A DNA stretch of 24,459 nucleotides from an uncultured Clostridia bacterium (GTDB taxonomy: Bacteria; Bacillota; Clostridia; Oscillospirales; Oscillospiraceae): assembly GCA_937907715.1 (NCBI GenBank), contig CALERM010000135.1, forward strand, positions 1-24,459, read 5' to 3'. How positions within the stretch are numbered: the stretch's first letter is position 1; every line of letters starts with the position of its first letter. The notes beneath the pieces are model-generated. The model worked only from the letters and a program-made list of their open reading frames with translations, had not been told where the DNA came from and made no database searches. The translations under genes were made by a program, and so were the position numbers. Of this stretch, positions 9,819 to 17,388 are shown piece after piece.

Positions 9819-9845
9819 GCGCCATATCTGGCGCGCTACATTATA
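9819..9845 (-). promoter_or_regulatory. Putative trkH promoter -10 and leader hairpin
   Basis: A perfect TATAAT lies on the minus strand at 9840-9845, about 40 nt before the chosen trkH start. No good -35 hexamer is found 16-18 bp upstream, so the promoter is tentative. Immediately downstream is a hairpin GCGCCA-TATC-TGGCGC (9819-9834) at or near the expected 5' end of the transcript. Confidence 0.4.
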
Positions 9846-9934
9846 ATTACGAATTACGTCGATCTGATGCTTCATTCTACCATTGCAGTTTCAGAATATC
9901 AAGCCTCTGCGAAAAAAAGCAGGTAAGACACTGC

Positions 9935-9969
9935 AAAAACCCGGAGACAGTGTCTGTCTCCGGGTTTTT
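9935..9969 (-). terminator. Intrinsic terminator of rpoD
   Basis: Perfect 16-bp inverted repeat: AAAAACCCGGAGACAG at 9935-9950 and its complement at 9954-9969, with a 3-nt loop. On the minus strand the GC stem is followed by TTTTTG. It begins one base after the rpoD stop codon and separates rpoD from the trkH run. Because A-tract and T-tract are symmetric, it could also stop transcripts coming from the left. Confidence 0.93.
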
Positions 9970-9970
9970 C

Positions 9971-11110
9971 TCAGCAGTAGAAGTCCTTGATTTTTTTTGC
10001 GCGCGACGGATGGCGCAGCTTGCGGATTGCCTTGTTTTCAATCTGACGGATTCGCTCGCGCGTGACACCGAAGATCTGACCGACCTCCTCAAGCGTGTGC
10101 GTTCTGCCGTCATACATGCCGAAGCGCATCTTGAGAACGTCTGCCTCACGCTCGGTCAGCGTGCCGAGAATCTCGGCAAGCGCCTCGGCAAGCAGCGCGT
10201 TGGACGTTGCGTCGGCAGGTCCCGGCGTGTTGTCGTCTTCGACGAACGAACCGATGGTCGTATCCTCCTCATCGCCCACAGGCATGTCCAGCGACAGCGT
10301 ATCTGCCGCCGTGCGGTTTGCCTCAATGATCTTTTCAATCGGGAGGTTCAGCTCTGCCGCGATTTCCTCAAGCGTCGGCTCTCTGCCAAGCTCCTGTACG
10401 AGCTTGCGGTTACAGCGCGTCGCCTTGTTGATCACCTCTACCATATGCACCGGCACGCGGATGGTACGCGCCTGATCGGCGATGGCGCGGGTAATTGCCT
10501 GCCGGATCCACCAGGTTGCATATGTAGAGAATTTATTTCCCTTTGTATAGTCGAACTTGTCGACCGCACGGATCAAGCCCGTATTGCCTTCCTGAATCAG
10601 GTCAAGAATATGAAGCCCGCGTCCGGAGTATTTCTTCGCAATCGACACAACCAGACGAAGGTTTGCCTCCGTCAGCTTGTCCTTCGCCGCCTTGTCGCCC
10701 TCACACACACGCTTTGCCAGCTCCATCTCCTCGTCTGCCGTCAGCAGCCGGACCTGACCGATTTCCTTGAGGTACATGCGCACCGGGTCGTCGAGGTTGT
10801 ACTCTGCCGCCAGCTCCACAGGGTCGATCAGCTCTTCCTCTTCATCTCCCATGGGGATGTCGGCCTCGCCCATGACTTCGTCAGAGTCGTCGAGCTCGAT
10901 TTCCAGCTCGGGGCTGACGATCTGAATGCCCATTGCGTCGAACGTGTCGTAAATATGTTCAATCTTTTCTACCGGAAGATCCAGCTTTTCCAGCTGTGCG
11001 GTCAGCTCCGTCGCCTGAATGCTGCCTTCGCGCTTCGCCTTTGCAATCAGCGCGCTGACGGCTGCCATGGCGTCTTCTGCCGAAACCTTCGTATTCTTTG
11101 CATTTGCCAT
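9971..11110 (-). CDS. rpoD: RNA polymerase primary sigma factor RpoD/SigA
   Basis: Housekeeping sigma factor. The 379-residue protein has a short region 1.1 (about 1-65), an acidic stretch (about 65-100), region 1.2 (DPVRMYLKEIGQVRLLT), regions 2.1-2.4 (NLRLVVSIAKKYSGRG, DLIQEGNTGLIRAVDKFDY, FSTYATWWIRQAITRA), region 3, and region 4.2 with the helix-turn-helix HTLEEVGQIFGVTRERIRQIENKA. The length is like B. subtilis SigA. It is flanked by its own promoter and terminator and is therefore monocistronic. In many Firmicutes rpoD follows dnaG; here no dnaG is adjacent and the upstream neighbour is rnj. Confidence 0.98.
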   Translation of the reverse strand: MANAKNTKVSAEDAMAAVSALIAKAKREGSIQATELTAQLEKLDLPVEKIEHIYDTFDAMGIQIVSPELEIELDDSDEVMGEADIPMGDEEEELIDPVELAAEYNLDDPVRMYLKEIGQVRLLTADEEMELAKRVCEGDKAAKDKLTEANLRLVVSIAKKYSGRGLHILDLIQEGNTGLIRAVDKFDYTKGNKFSTYATWWIRQAITRAIADQARTIRVPVHMVEVINKATRCNRKLVQELGREPTLEEIAAELNLPIEKIIEANRTAADTLSLDMPVGDEEDTTIGSFVEDDNTPGPADATSNALLAEALAEILGTLTEREADVLKMRFGMYDGRTHTLEEVGQIFGVTRERIRQIENKAIRKLRHPSRAKKIKDFYC

Positions 11111-11174
11111 CTATGCTCATCCTCATTCAATGCGGTATCCCGCGCGAAACAAACACTTTTCGCGCAACCAATTC

Positions 11175-11204
11175 ATTATATACCACAAACCGCTTTCTTG
11201 ACAA
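11175..11204 (-). promoter_or_regulatory. rpoD promoter, SigA type
   Basis: On the minus strand, TTGTCA (11199-11204) and TATAAT (11175-11180) are separated by 18 bp, with a predicted start about 57 nt before the rpoD ATG. The -35 lies within a perfect inverted repeat, AAACCGCTT (11187-11195) and AAGCGGTTT (11203-11211), which could be an operator or a weak terminator stem for upstream transcripts. Confidence 0.8.
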
Positions 11205-11253
11205 GCGGTTTTCGAAAATTTCTGCTCTCTTTTTCTGCTTTTTTCAGGCGCAC

Positions 11254-11293
11254 AAAATCAGGATGCCCCGATTTTCGCGGGGCATTCCGATTT
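11254..11293 (-). terminator. Intrinsic terminator of rnj
   Basis: On the minus strand GGAATGCCCC pairs with GGGGCATCC (one bulged base), extended by AAATC/GATTT, and is followed by GATTTTG. It lies 25 bp after the rnj stop. The loop is 9 nt. The T tract is moderate. Confidence 0.8.
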
Positions 11294-11317
11294 ATGATGC
11301 GTTTTTGTGTACGGCGC

Positions 11318-12973
11318 TCAGATTTCCATAATGACGGGAAGGATCATCGGATTGCGCTTGGTGGTCTTGAACAGGTAGCCGGAGAGGTCGCTCTTGATGT
11401 TTGCCTTCAGCGCGCTCCAGTCGCGTGTGCCGCCGGCAAGGCAGCGGTCGATCGCGTGCGCGGCAATGACGCGCAGCTCCTCCATGAGATTTTCCGATTC
11501 CTTGACGTAGACAAAGCCGCGCGTGATGATATCTGGTCCTGTGATGACGCTGCCGTCCTCGCTCGAAAGGTTCACGACTACGACCAGCATGCCATCCTGC
11601 GCCAGATGCTTGCGGTCGCGCAGAACGACGCTCCCGACGTCTCCCACGCCCGTGCCGTCGACGAGAATCTTGCCGGCGGGAACCGTGCCGCCCCATTTGC
11701 AGGTCGCCTTCGTCAGATCAAGCACCTTGCCGATGTCCGAGATAAAGATATTCTTTGCGTCCATGCCGAGCGACTGCGCAAGCCGCGCATGCGCCTGCAG
11801 ATGCCGCTGTTCGCCGTGGATGGGAATGAAAAAGCGCGGATGCAGCAGCGCGTGCATGATCTTCAGTTCCTCCTGGCAGGCGTGACCGGAGACATGCAGC
11901 CCCTCGAGCTTGTCGTAAATGACCTCTGCCCCCTTGCGGTAGAGCTCGTTGATGATTTTGCTGATGGACTTTTCGTTGCCCGGAATGGCGGAGGCGGAGA
12001 TGATTACGCGGTCGCCCGCCTGAATTTCTACCTGCCGGTGCCCGGAGAACGCCATGCGGTAAAGCGCGGACATGTTTTCGCCCTGCGAGCCGGTTGATAC
12101 GATGACAATCTTGTCCTTCGGCAGCGATTTGATGGCGTTGATGTCGACGAGTGTGTTGTTGGGGATTTTGAGATAGCCGAGGTCTGTCGAGACCTTCAGG
12201 ATATTTTCCATGCTGCGCCCGGTGACGGCGACCTTGCGTCCGTGCTTGTGCGCGACGTTGAGAAGGCTCTGCAGCCGGAAGGCATTGGACGCAAACGTAG
12301 TGACGATGATTCTCTGGCGGCAGCCGGAGAACTGGCGGTCGAAGCTGTCGGTGACGCTGCGCTCCGAGGGCGTAAAGCCCGGACGCTCCACGTTTGTCGA
12401 GTCGCACAGGAAGGCAAGCACGCCCTCTTTGCCGAGCTGACCGAAGCGCGTCAGATCGATCATGCCGTCCTCCGCCATGGCGTCGATCTTAAAGTCGCCG
12501 GAGAAGACCAGCGTGCCGACCGGCGTTTTGACCGCGAACGCGACGGCGTCCGCAATCGAATGGTTGACGTGGATAAACTCCACCTGGAAGCAGCCGGCCT
12601 TGACAACCTCGCCTGCCTCGTGCGTGAAAAGCTTGACCTTGCGCTCCAAGTGATGCTCTTCAAGCTTGAGCTTGACAAGCCCGGCGGTGAGCCTCGTGCC
12701 GTGGATGGGGCAGCTGAACTGCTGCATAGCATAGGGAATGCCGCCGATGTGGTCCTCATGACCGTGCGTTAAGAACATGCCGCGGATTTTTTCCTGATTC
12801 TTGACAAGATACGTCATGTCCGCAATGACGAGGTCAACGCCGTACATGTCGTCCTCGGGAAAACCGAGACCACAGTCGATGATGATGATGTCCTTGCCAT
12901 ATTCCAGAACGGTCATGTTCTTGCCGATTTCATTGAGTCCCCCAAGGGGAATGATCTTTAATTTTTCAGCCAA
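11318..12973 (-). CDS. rnjA: Ribonuclease J
   Basis: Metallo-beta-lactamase/beta-CASP ribonuclease with 5'-3' exo- and endonuclease activity, central to mRNA decay in Firmicutes. The 551-residue protein is full length. The zinc motif HGHEDHIGG starts at His70; His138 (HVNHSIADA) and Asp160 (FSGDFKID) complete the metal site. The beta-CASP insert has CDSTNVERPGFTPSE and TTFASNAFRLQ; VSGHACQEELK and FIPIHGEQRHL are family blocks, and the ending NPMILPVIMEI is typical. The start is a TTG at 12973 with AGAGG (12983-12987) 9 nt upstream. Only one paralogue is visible here, so J1 versus J2 cannot be decided; the rnjA symbol follows the usual default. Confidence 0.95.
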   Translation of the reverse strand: MAEKLKIIPLGGLNEIGKNMTVLEYGKDIIIIDCGLGFPEDDMYGVDLVIADMTYLVKNQEKIRGMFLTHGHEDHIGGIPYAMQQFSCPIHGTRLTAGLVKLKLEEHHLERKVKLFTHEAGEVVKAGCFQVEFIHVNHSIADAVAFAVKTPVGTLVFSGDFKIDAMAEDGMIDLTRFGQLGKEGVLAFLCDSTNVERPGFTPSERSVTDSFDRQFSGCRQRIIVTTFASNAFRLQSLLNVAHKHGRKVAVTGRSMENILKVSTDLGYLKIPNNTLVDINAIKSLPKDKIVIVSTGSQGENMSALYRMAFSGHRQVEIQAGDRVIISASAIPGNEKSISKIINELYRKGAEVIYDKLEGLHVSGHACQEELKIMHALLHPRFFIPIHGEQRHLQAHARLAQSLGMDAKNIFISDIGKVLDLTKATCKWGGTVPAGKILVDGTGVGDVGSVVLRDRKHLAQDGMLVVVVNLSSEDGSVITGPDIITRGFVYVKESENLMEELRVIAAHAIDRCLAGGTRDWSALKANIKSDLSGYLFKTTKRNPMILPVIMEI

Positions 12974-13359
12974 GTGATAATACCTCTTTTCAAAATTTCG
13001 CTGGAAATGCCCGAAAACGGGCTGTTTAAGTCAGGATACGCGCAGAAATTGCGCGACAATACGGGCGCAGGCAATACCTGTGCCCTTCCCGCCGGGTGCG
13101 GGAAACATGATTGGGACGCCGTGCAGACGCCGGATGGACGCACAAACCCGCGCGGACCGCGCAGCATTTCCGACCCCGTCTCGCCGGATTTCTGCCGCTG
13201 CCGTCTGCGAACGCCGCGCTTTCCTGCGCCGCTTCGGCTGCCCCAACGCCCCGGGCATACCGCAAGCAGCGCCTTACCGCTGTCTGCATCTGGGATTCAT
13301 TCCGTTCTGTGCCGCCCGGAAAACGCCTTCGGATTGGCACACGCTTCATGCTATCGGAT

Positions 13360-13368
13360 AGTATAGCA
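13360..13368 (-). promoter_or_regulatory. Candidate extended -10 promoter for rnj
   Basis: TGCTATACT on the minus strand is an extended -10 element; a second TATACT lies 23 bp upstream at 13383-13388. The -35 is poor. Transcription from here would give a leader of about 380 nt before the rnj TTG. Confidence 0.4.
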
Positions 13369-13484
13369 CAGATCTTTCTAAAAGTATACAAATTTTTTAT
13401 CATTTTTTTGTCGAAACCGCGAAAATACGTTTCGAACGCTGACACGCCCCGCGCCGTGCAGGCAGGAAAGTTTGTCCGTGCAAC

Positions 13485-13513
13485 TTGTAAAGACGGGAAA
13501 GATTTGCTATAAT
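13485..13513 (+). promoter_or_regulatory. gdpP operon promoter, SigA type
   Basis: TTGTAA (13485-13490), a 17-bp spacer, and TATAAT (13508-13513) preceded by TGC, giving an extended -10. The predicted start is near 13520, about 23-29 nt before the gdpP start. AGGAGG at 13533-13538 serves as ribosome site. Confidence 0.85.
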
Positions 13514-13542
13514 ATAAAAACTTATTTGCATGAGGAGGCGCG

Positions 13543-15528
13543 GTGCGCATGAACAAGCATGTTTCTAAGCTCTTACAGCCCGGCGTTTTCTGGTATTGCC
13601 TGATTCTGCTTGCCTTTGCGGTCGCTGCCGCGCTTCTGGACCAGTATTATCTGGCGGCGGGCGAGCTGGTTGTGACGGTAATCGCCATGGTCGCCAGCCG
13701 GCTTCTGTACATCCGGCGCAGAAACGCCCTCATGCAGTACGTGCAGAGCGCGACCGACGCTGAAGGCATCTCGGTGCATGCCGGTTCTCCGTTTCCGATG
13801 GCGGTCATCCGTCTGCCGGAGGGCGAGATCATCTGGGGAAACGACGGCTTCTATGCCATTACCGGTCTTTCAGACGGCTGCCGGTACCAGACGCTCGAGT
13901 CTGTCGTGCCAGGCTTTACGACCGGCTGGCTGCGCGAGGGACGAAACGAGCTTCCGGGCGACCAGCTGATCGGCACGCGCCGCTACCGCATCTACGGCAA
14001 CTACGTCCGCTCCGAGGACGACGCAACGACCGTGCGTCTGGCGACGATTTTCTTCGCCGACATGACGGAGATGTTCAACGTGCGCGACGAGTTTCTGCGC
14101 ACGCGCCCCATCACTGCGGTCATTCTCATCGATAATTACGACGAGCTCATGAGCAATCTGCCGGATTCGACAATCTCCAAGCTCGACGCGCAGATCAACG
14201 AAGCCGTCTCCGGCTGGGTAACGGGGCTTCACGCGCTGTGCCGCAAAATTGAGCGCAACCGGTATCTGCTGCTGTTTGAAAGCAAGGATTTGTCGAGATT
14301 GCAGGAAGGAAAGTTTTCGATTCTTGACGCCATCCGCGCGGTAACAAATCCGGCAGGCGTCGGCGCGACGATTTCGCTCGGCATCGGAAAGGACGGAAAC
14401 TCCTATGAGGAAAACTATTCCTTTGCCAACCTGTCCATCGAAATGGCGCTTTCGCGCGGCGGCGATCAGGCGGTGATCAAAGACCGCTACAACTTCACCT
14501 TCTACGGCGGCAGAACCAAGGAAACCGAACGCCGCACCAGAGTCAAATCGAGAGTCGTCGCCGGTTCCCTGTCCGAGCTGATTTCCCAGTCGAGCAAGGT
14601 CTTCGTCATGGGGCACAAGATGGCGGATCTGGACGCGCTTGGCGCAGCGGTCGGCATCAGCTGCCTGTGCCGCAAACGCGGCAAAACCGCGCAGATTGTC
14701 ATCGATCTGGAAAAAAATGCCGCGCAGAGCCTGCTTACCGAGCTGAAGGCATCGAGCGATTTTTCCGGCGCCTTTGTTTCGTGCGAGGATGCGCTTTTGG
14801 AGGCAGACGCAAAGAGCCTTCTGATTGTCGTCGATACAAACCGCCCCGATCAGGTCGAGTCGCGCGCGCTGCTGGAGTCCATCCCCCGCGTCGCCGTCAT
14901 TGACCACCACCGGCGTGCGGCGGACTATATCGAGCAGGTCGTTCTGAATCTGCACGAGCCGTTTGCCTCGTCTGCGTCCGAGCTTGTGACCGAGCTTCTG
15001 CAATACGCAGTCGAGCAGCGAGACATCCGCCCGATTGAAGCGCAGGCGCTGCTTGCGGGCATCGTTCTCGATACGAAAAAATTCTCTGTGCGCACGGGCT
15101 CTCGCACCTTCGAGGCTGCGGCGTTCCTGCGGCGCGTGGGCGCGGACACGGTCGACGTGATGAAGCTGTTCCAGAACGATCTGGACGCGACGATCATCCG
15201 CTATCAGATCATTCAGGCTGCGCGCCTCTACCGCAACGAGATTGCCATCGCGGCGGTTGATCATACGGTTCCGCGCACCATTGCCGCACAGGCGGCAGAC
15301 GAGCTTCTGAATATTTCCGGCATCATGACCTCCTTTGTCCTCTACCCCGACGGCGATGTGATCTTCATGTCCGCGCGTTCGATCGGCTCGTGCAACGTGC
15401 AGGTGGTTCTGGAAAAGCTCGGCGGCGGCGGAAACGCAGCGACTGCCGGCGCGCAGATCAAAAACAAATCCATCCGCGAGGTGCTCGCGGAGCTGGTCGC
15501 ATCCATCGATCAGTTCTATGAATCGTAA
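13543..15528 (+). CDS. gdpP: c-di-AMP phosphodiesterase GdpP (DHH/DHHA1 family)
   Basis: Membrane-anchored enzyme that cleaves c-di-AMP, tuning potassium and osmotic balance. The 661-residue protein has two N-terminal membrane helices (about 14-32 and 36-54), a PAS-like domain (about 75-160), a degenerate GGDEF domain (about 185-315, lacking the GGDEF signature but with RGGDQAVIKD), a DHH domain, and DHHA1. Metal ligands by family pattern are His358, Asp362 and Asp364 (GHKMADLD), Asp431 (VVDTN), the DHH motif at 454-456, and Asp510 (VLDTKKF). The DHHA1 glycine motif reads GGGGN at 627-631 where His is usual. Start GTG 13543 or ATG 13549 (4 or 10 nt from AGGAGG) are both possible. It heads the operon with rplI and dnaB, the same order as in B. 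subtilis. Confidence 0.95.
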   Translation: MRMNKHVSKLLQPGVFWYCLILLAFAVAAALLDQYYLAAGELVVTVIAMVASRLLYIRRRNALMQYVQSATDAEGISVHAGSPFPMAVIRLPEGEIIWGNDGFYAITGLSDGCRYQTLESVVPGFTTGWLREGRNELPGDQLIGTRRYRIYGNYVRSEDDATTVRLATIFFADMTEMFNVRDEFLRTRPITAVILIDNYDELMSNLPDSTISKLDAQINEAVSGWVTGLHALCRKIERNRYLLLFESKDLSRLQEGKFSILDAIRAVTNPAGVGATISLGIGKDGNSYEENYSFANLSIEMALSRGGDQAVIKDRYNFTFYGGRTKETERRTRVKSRVVAGSLSELISQSSKVFVMGHKMADLDALGAAVGISCLCRKRGKTAQIVIDLEKNAAQSLLTELKASSDFSGAFVSCEDALLEADAKSLLIVVDTNRPDQVESRALLESIPRVAVIDHHRRAADYIEQVVLNLHEPFASSASELVTELLQYAVEQRDIRPIEAQALLAGIVLDTKKFSVRTGSRTFEAAAFLRRVGADTVDVMKLFQNDLDATIIRYQIIQAARLYRNEIAIAAVDHTVPRTIAAQAADELLNISGIMTSFVLYPDGDVIFMSARSIGSCNVQVVLEKLGGGGNAATAGAQIKNKSIREVLAELVASIDQFYES

Positions 15529-15551
15529 ATTATCCGAAAGGAGCTATAGCT

Positions 15552-15995
15552 ATGAAAGTGATTTTAACGCAGGACGTCCGCGGCAAGGGAAAGCGCGGTC
15601 AGATGATTGAGGTATCCGACGGCTACGCCAGAAATTTCCTGCTTCCGAAGAAGCTCGCGCAGGAGGCAAACGCCGATAACATCAACACCATGCGCATGAA
15701 CGATAAGGCGACGCAGGAGCGCCAGGCAAAAGAGCGCGCCGAGGCACTGGAAATCTCCAAAAAGATGAAGGACATGACCGTCGTCGTCATGGCAAAGGGC
15801 GGCGGCGCAGGCAAGCTCTTCGGCTCCGTCACAAACGCAGAAATCGCCGAGGCGCTGGAAAAGCAGGAAAAAATTGCGCTCGACAAGCGAAAGATCGTTG
15901 TGGATCCCATCAAGACCACCGGCGTCTACACCGCCAGGTGCAAGCTCGGCTACGAAATTACTGCCGATCTCAAGGTTGAAGTAAAAGAACTGTAA
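15552..15995 (+). CDS. rplI: 50S ribosomal protein L9
   Basis: Ribosomal large-subunit protein that binds 23S rRNA and extends from the L1 side. The 147-residue protein has the N-terminal signature MKVILTQDVRGKGKRGQMIEVSDGYARNFLLPKKLA, here cut into MKVILTQDVRGKGKRG and DGYARNFLLPKKLA, then a long charged connecting helix (about 42-75) and the C-terminal domain ending in KVEVKEL. AAGGAGC precedes the ATG by 7 nt. It lies 23 bp after gdpP and 49 bp before dnaB. The gdpP-rplI-dnaB order is conserved in Firmicutes. Confidence 0.97.
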   Translation: MKVILTQDVRGKGKRGQMIEVSDGYARNFLLPKKLAQEANADNINTMRMNDKATQERQAKERAEALEISKKMKDMTVVVMAKGGGAGKLFGSVTNAEIAEALEKQEKIALDKRKIVVDPIKTTGVYTARCKLGYEITADLKVEVKEL

Positions 15996-16044
15996 TTTCA
16001 GGCAAACTTATAATTATGTAAACTATCCGAGGAGGTGAACATCC

Positions 16045-17388
16045 ATGCCCATGGACGAGCTGCTCAGCCGTCAGGTGCCGCAGTCGCTGGAAGCGGAGCA
16101 GTCGGTGCTCGGCTCGATGCTCATTGACGAGCGGTGCGTACCGGATGTGATTGCGCTTTTGCAGCCGGATGAGTTCTATTTGCAGCAGAACCGCGACATC
16201 TATGAGACCATCTATACGATGTTCAACTTCTCGCAGCACATTGACCCCGTTACCGTCCTCGATAAGATGAAAGAGCGCGGGGTCTATGACGAGGCGCACT
16301 CCTATGACTACATTTCCCAGCTGCTGCAGATTACGCCCACCGCGGCAAACGTCAAGCAGTACTGCGCAATTGTCCACGACAAGGCGCTCATGCGAAACCT
16401 CGGCACGGCGGCGGATGAAATCACCGCCATGGTCCAGGATGGCGTCGGTACGGCGCAGGAGATGCTCGAGGCAGCGGAAAAAAAGGTCTACAGCCTCCGC
16501 AAGGAAAACTCCGGCGACAGCTTACAGCATATCGGCAAGGTTCTTCTGAACGTCTATGACCGGCTCGAGGAGCTTGCCGAGTCCGGAAACGAAATTCCGG
16601 GGCTTTCGACCGGGCTTCACGATCTGGATAAAAAAATCAACGGACTCAATAAATCGGACCTTCTGCTCATTGCAGCGCGCCCCGGCATGGGCAAAACGTC
16701 GATGGCGCTGAACGTGGCGCTCTCGGTTGCGAAAAGCACAAACAAAACCGTCGCGTTCTTTTCTCTGGAAATGTCGCGCGAGCAGCTGGCAATGCGGCTT
16801 TTGTCCAACGAAAGCTTCGTTGACAACCAGAAGCTCGTCACCGGTAAGCTCACAGAGGAGGACTGGAACAAGCTCTCCATCGCCTCGTCCGCGCTGAGCC
16901 AGACGGATATCCGCGTGGACGATAACCCGGCAATCACGGTCGCCGAGATGAACGCCAAATGCCGCCGGCTCGACAATCTCGGGCTGGTGCTGATCGACTA
17001 CCTGCAATTGATGACCTCCGCCGCACCCGGAAAATCAGGCGAAAACCGTGTGACGGTCGTCAGTGAAATTTCAAGAGCGCTCAAAATCATGGCGAAGGAG
17101 CTGAACGTTCCGGTCGTGTGCCTGAGCCAGCTGTCGCGTGCGAACGAATCGAGAACCGACAAGCGCCCGATGCTCTCGGATCTCCGAGAATCCGGCGCCA
17201 TCGAGCAGGACGCGGACTCGGTCATGTTCATCTACCGCGACGATTACTACAATCCCAACACCGAAGAAAAGAACATCGCCGAGATCATCATCGCCAAAAA
17301 CCGCCACGGTGAGACCGGCACGGTCAAGACGCAGTGGATGCCGCAGTACACCACGTTCTCCGATCTGGAGTGGAAGCATGAGGGATAA
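16045..17388 (+). CDS. dnaB: Replicative DNA helicase DnaB (DnaC of Bacillus)
   Basis: Hexameric replicative helicase that unwinds DNA at the fork. The 447-residue protein has an N-terminal helical domain (about 9-110, starting QVPQSLEAEQSVLGSML), a linker, and a RecA-like motor. Walker A is ARPGMGKTS at 211-219; Walker B is LVLIDYLQLM near 314-323; CLSQLSRANESR (359-370) and the late block IIIAKNRHGETGTV are typical. A near-perfect GGAGGTGA (16031-16038) lies 6 nt before the ATG. A TATAAT at 16009-16014 in the gap has no -35 and is probably not a promoter. The stop overlaps the tilS start by 11 bp. No intein insert is present. Confidence 0.98.
   Translation: MPMDELLSRQVPQSLEAEQSVLGSMLIDERCVPDVIALLQPDEFYLQQNRDIYETIYTMFNFSQHIDPVTVLDKMKERGVYDEAHSYDYISQLLQITPTAANVKQYCAIVHDKALMRNLGTAADEITAMVQDGVGTAQEMLEAAEKKVYSLRKENSGDSLQHIGKVLLNVYDRLEELAESGNEIPGLSTGLHDLDKKINGLNKSDLLLIAARPGMGKTSMALNVALSVAKSTNKTVAFFSLEMSREQLAMRLLSNESFVDNQKLVTGKLTEEDWNKLSIASSALSQTDIRVDDNPAITVAEMNAKCRRLDNLGLVLIDYLQLMTSAAPGKSGENRVTVVSEISRALKIMAKELNVPVVCLSQLSRANESRTDKRPMLSDLRESGAIEQDADSVMFIYRDDYYNPNTEEKNIAEIIIAKNRHGETGTVKTQWMPQYTTFSDLEWKHEG

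Larger units (their letters stand above)
12974..13542. other. Divergent rnj-gdpP intergenic region with unexplained GC-rich block
   Basis: 569 bp without a recognisable gene. The right part (about 13340-13440) is AT-rich and carries the divergent promoters. The left part (about 13023-13340) is very GC-rich, and short open frames exist on both strands (for example 13031-13258 minus and 13080-13361 plus). Their translations are Arg/Ala/Pro-rich, mutually overlapping, and match no family I know. Small hairpins occur at 13009-13022 (GCCCG-AAAA-CGGGC), 13086-13104 and 13150-13162. No DnaA box, tRNA, RNase P or tmRNA signature was found. It could be a long leader of rnj or a small RNA; this is undecided. 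Confidence 0.6.

Noticed and set aside
9761..12097. 778-codon open frame on the plus strand opposite rpoD and rnj
   Set aside because: Both opposite genes are unmistakable. The frame is a by-product of GC-rich codon use and gives a Cys/Arg/His/Leu-rich translation without domains. The same applies to 972-1754, 2027-3175 and 4039-4929 plus, and 13870-15264 and 18697-20166 minus.
12974..13542. Possible replication origin, since gdpP-rplI-dnaB and tilS-hpt-ftsH lie near oriC in Bacillus and transcription diverges here
   Set aside because: No DnaA boxes of the TTATCCACA type were seen and neither dnaA nor dnaN is adjacent.
13026..13556. 176-codon minus frame and several 60-133-codon frames on both strands in the rnj-gdpP gap
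   Set aside because: Arg/Ala/Pro-rich and mutually exclusive; the longest crosses the gdpP promoter and start. No family resemblance, so not called as genes, but the region is kept as a finding.
16009..16014. Perfect TATAAT between rplI and dnaB
   Set aside because: No -35 hexamer at 16-18 bp and no extended -10; the AT-rich gap explains it by chance.
17138..17377. 80-codon N-terminal extension of the tilS frame
   Set aside because: It overlaps the conserved end of dnaB in another frame and is Arg/Ser/Thr-rich. The TilS N-terminus starts at 17378 with a ribosome site.
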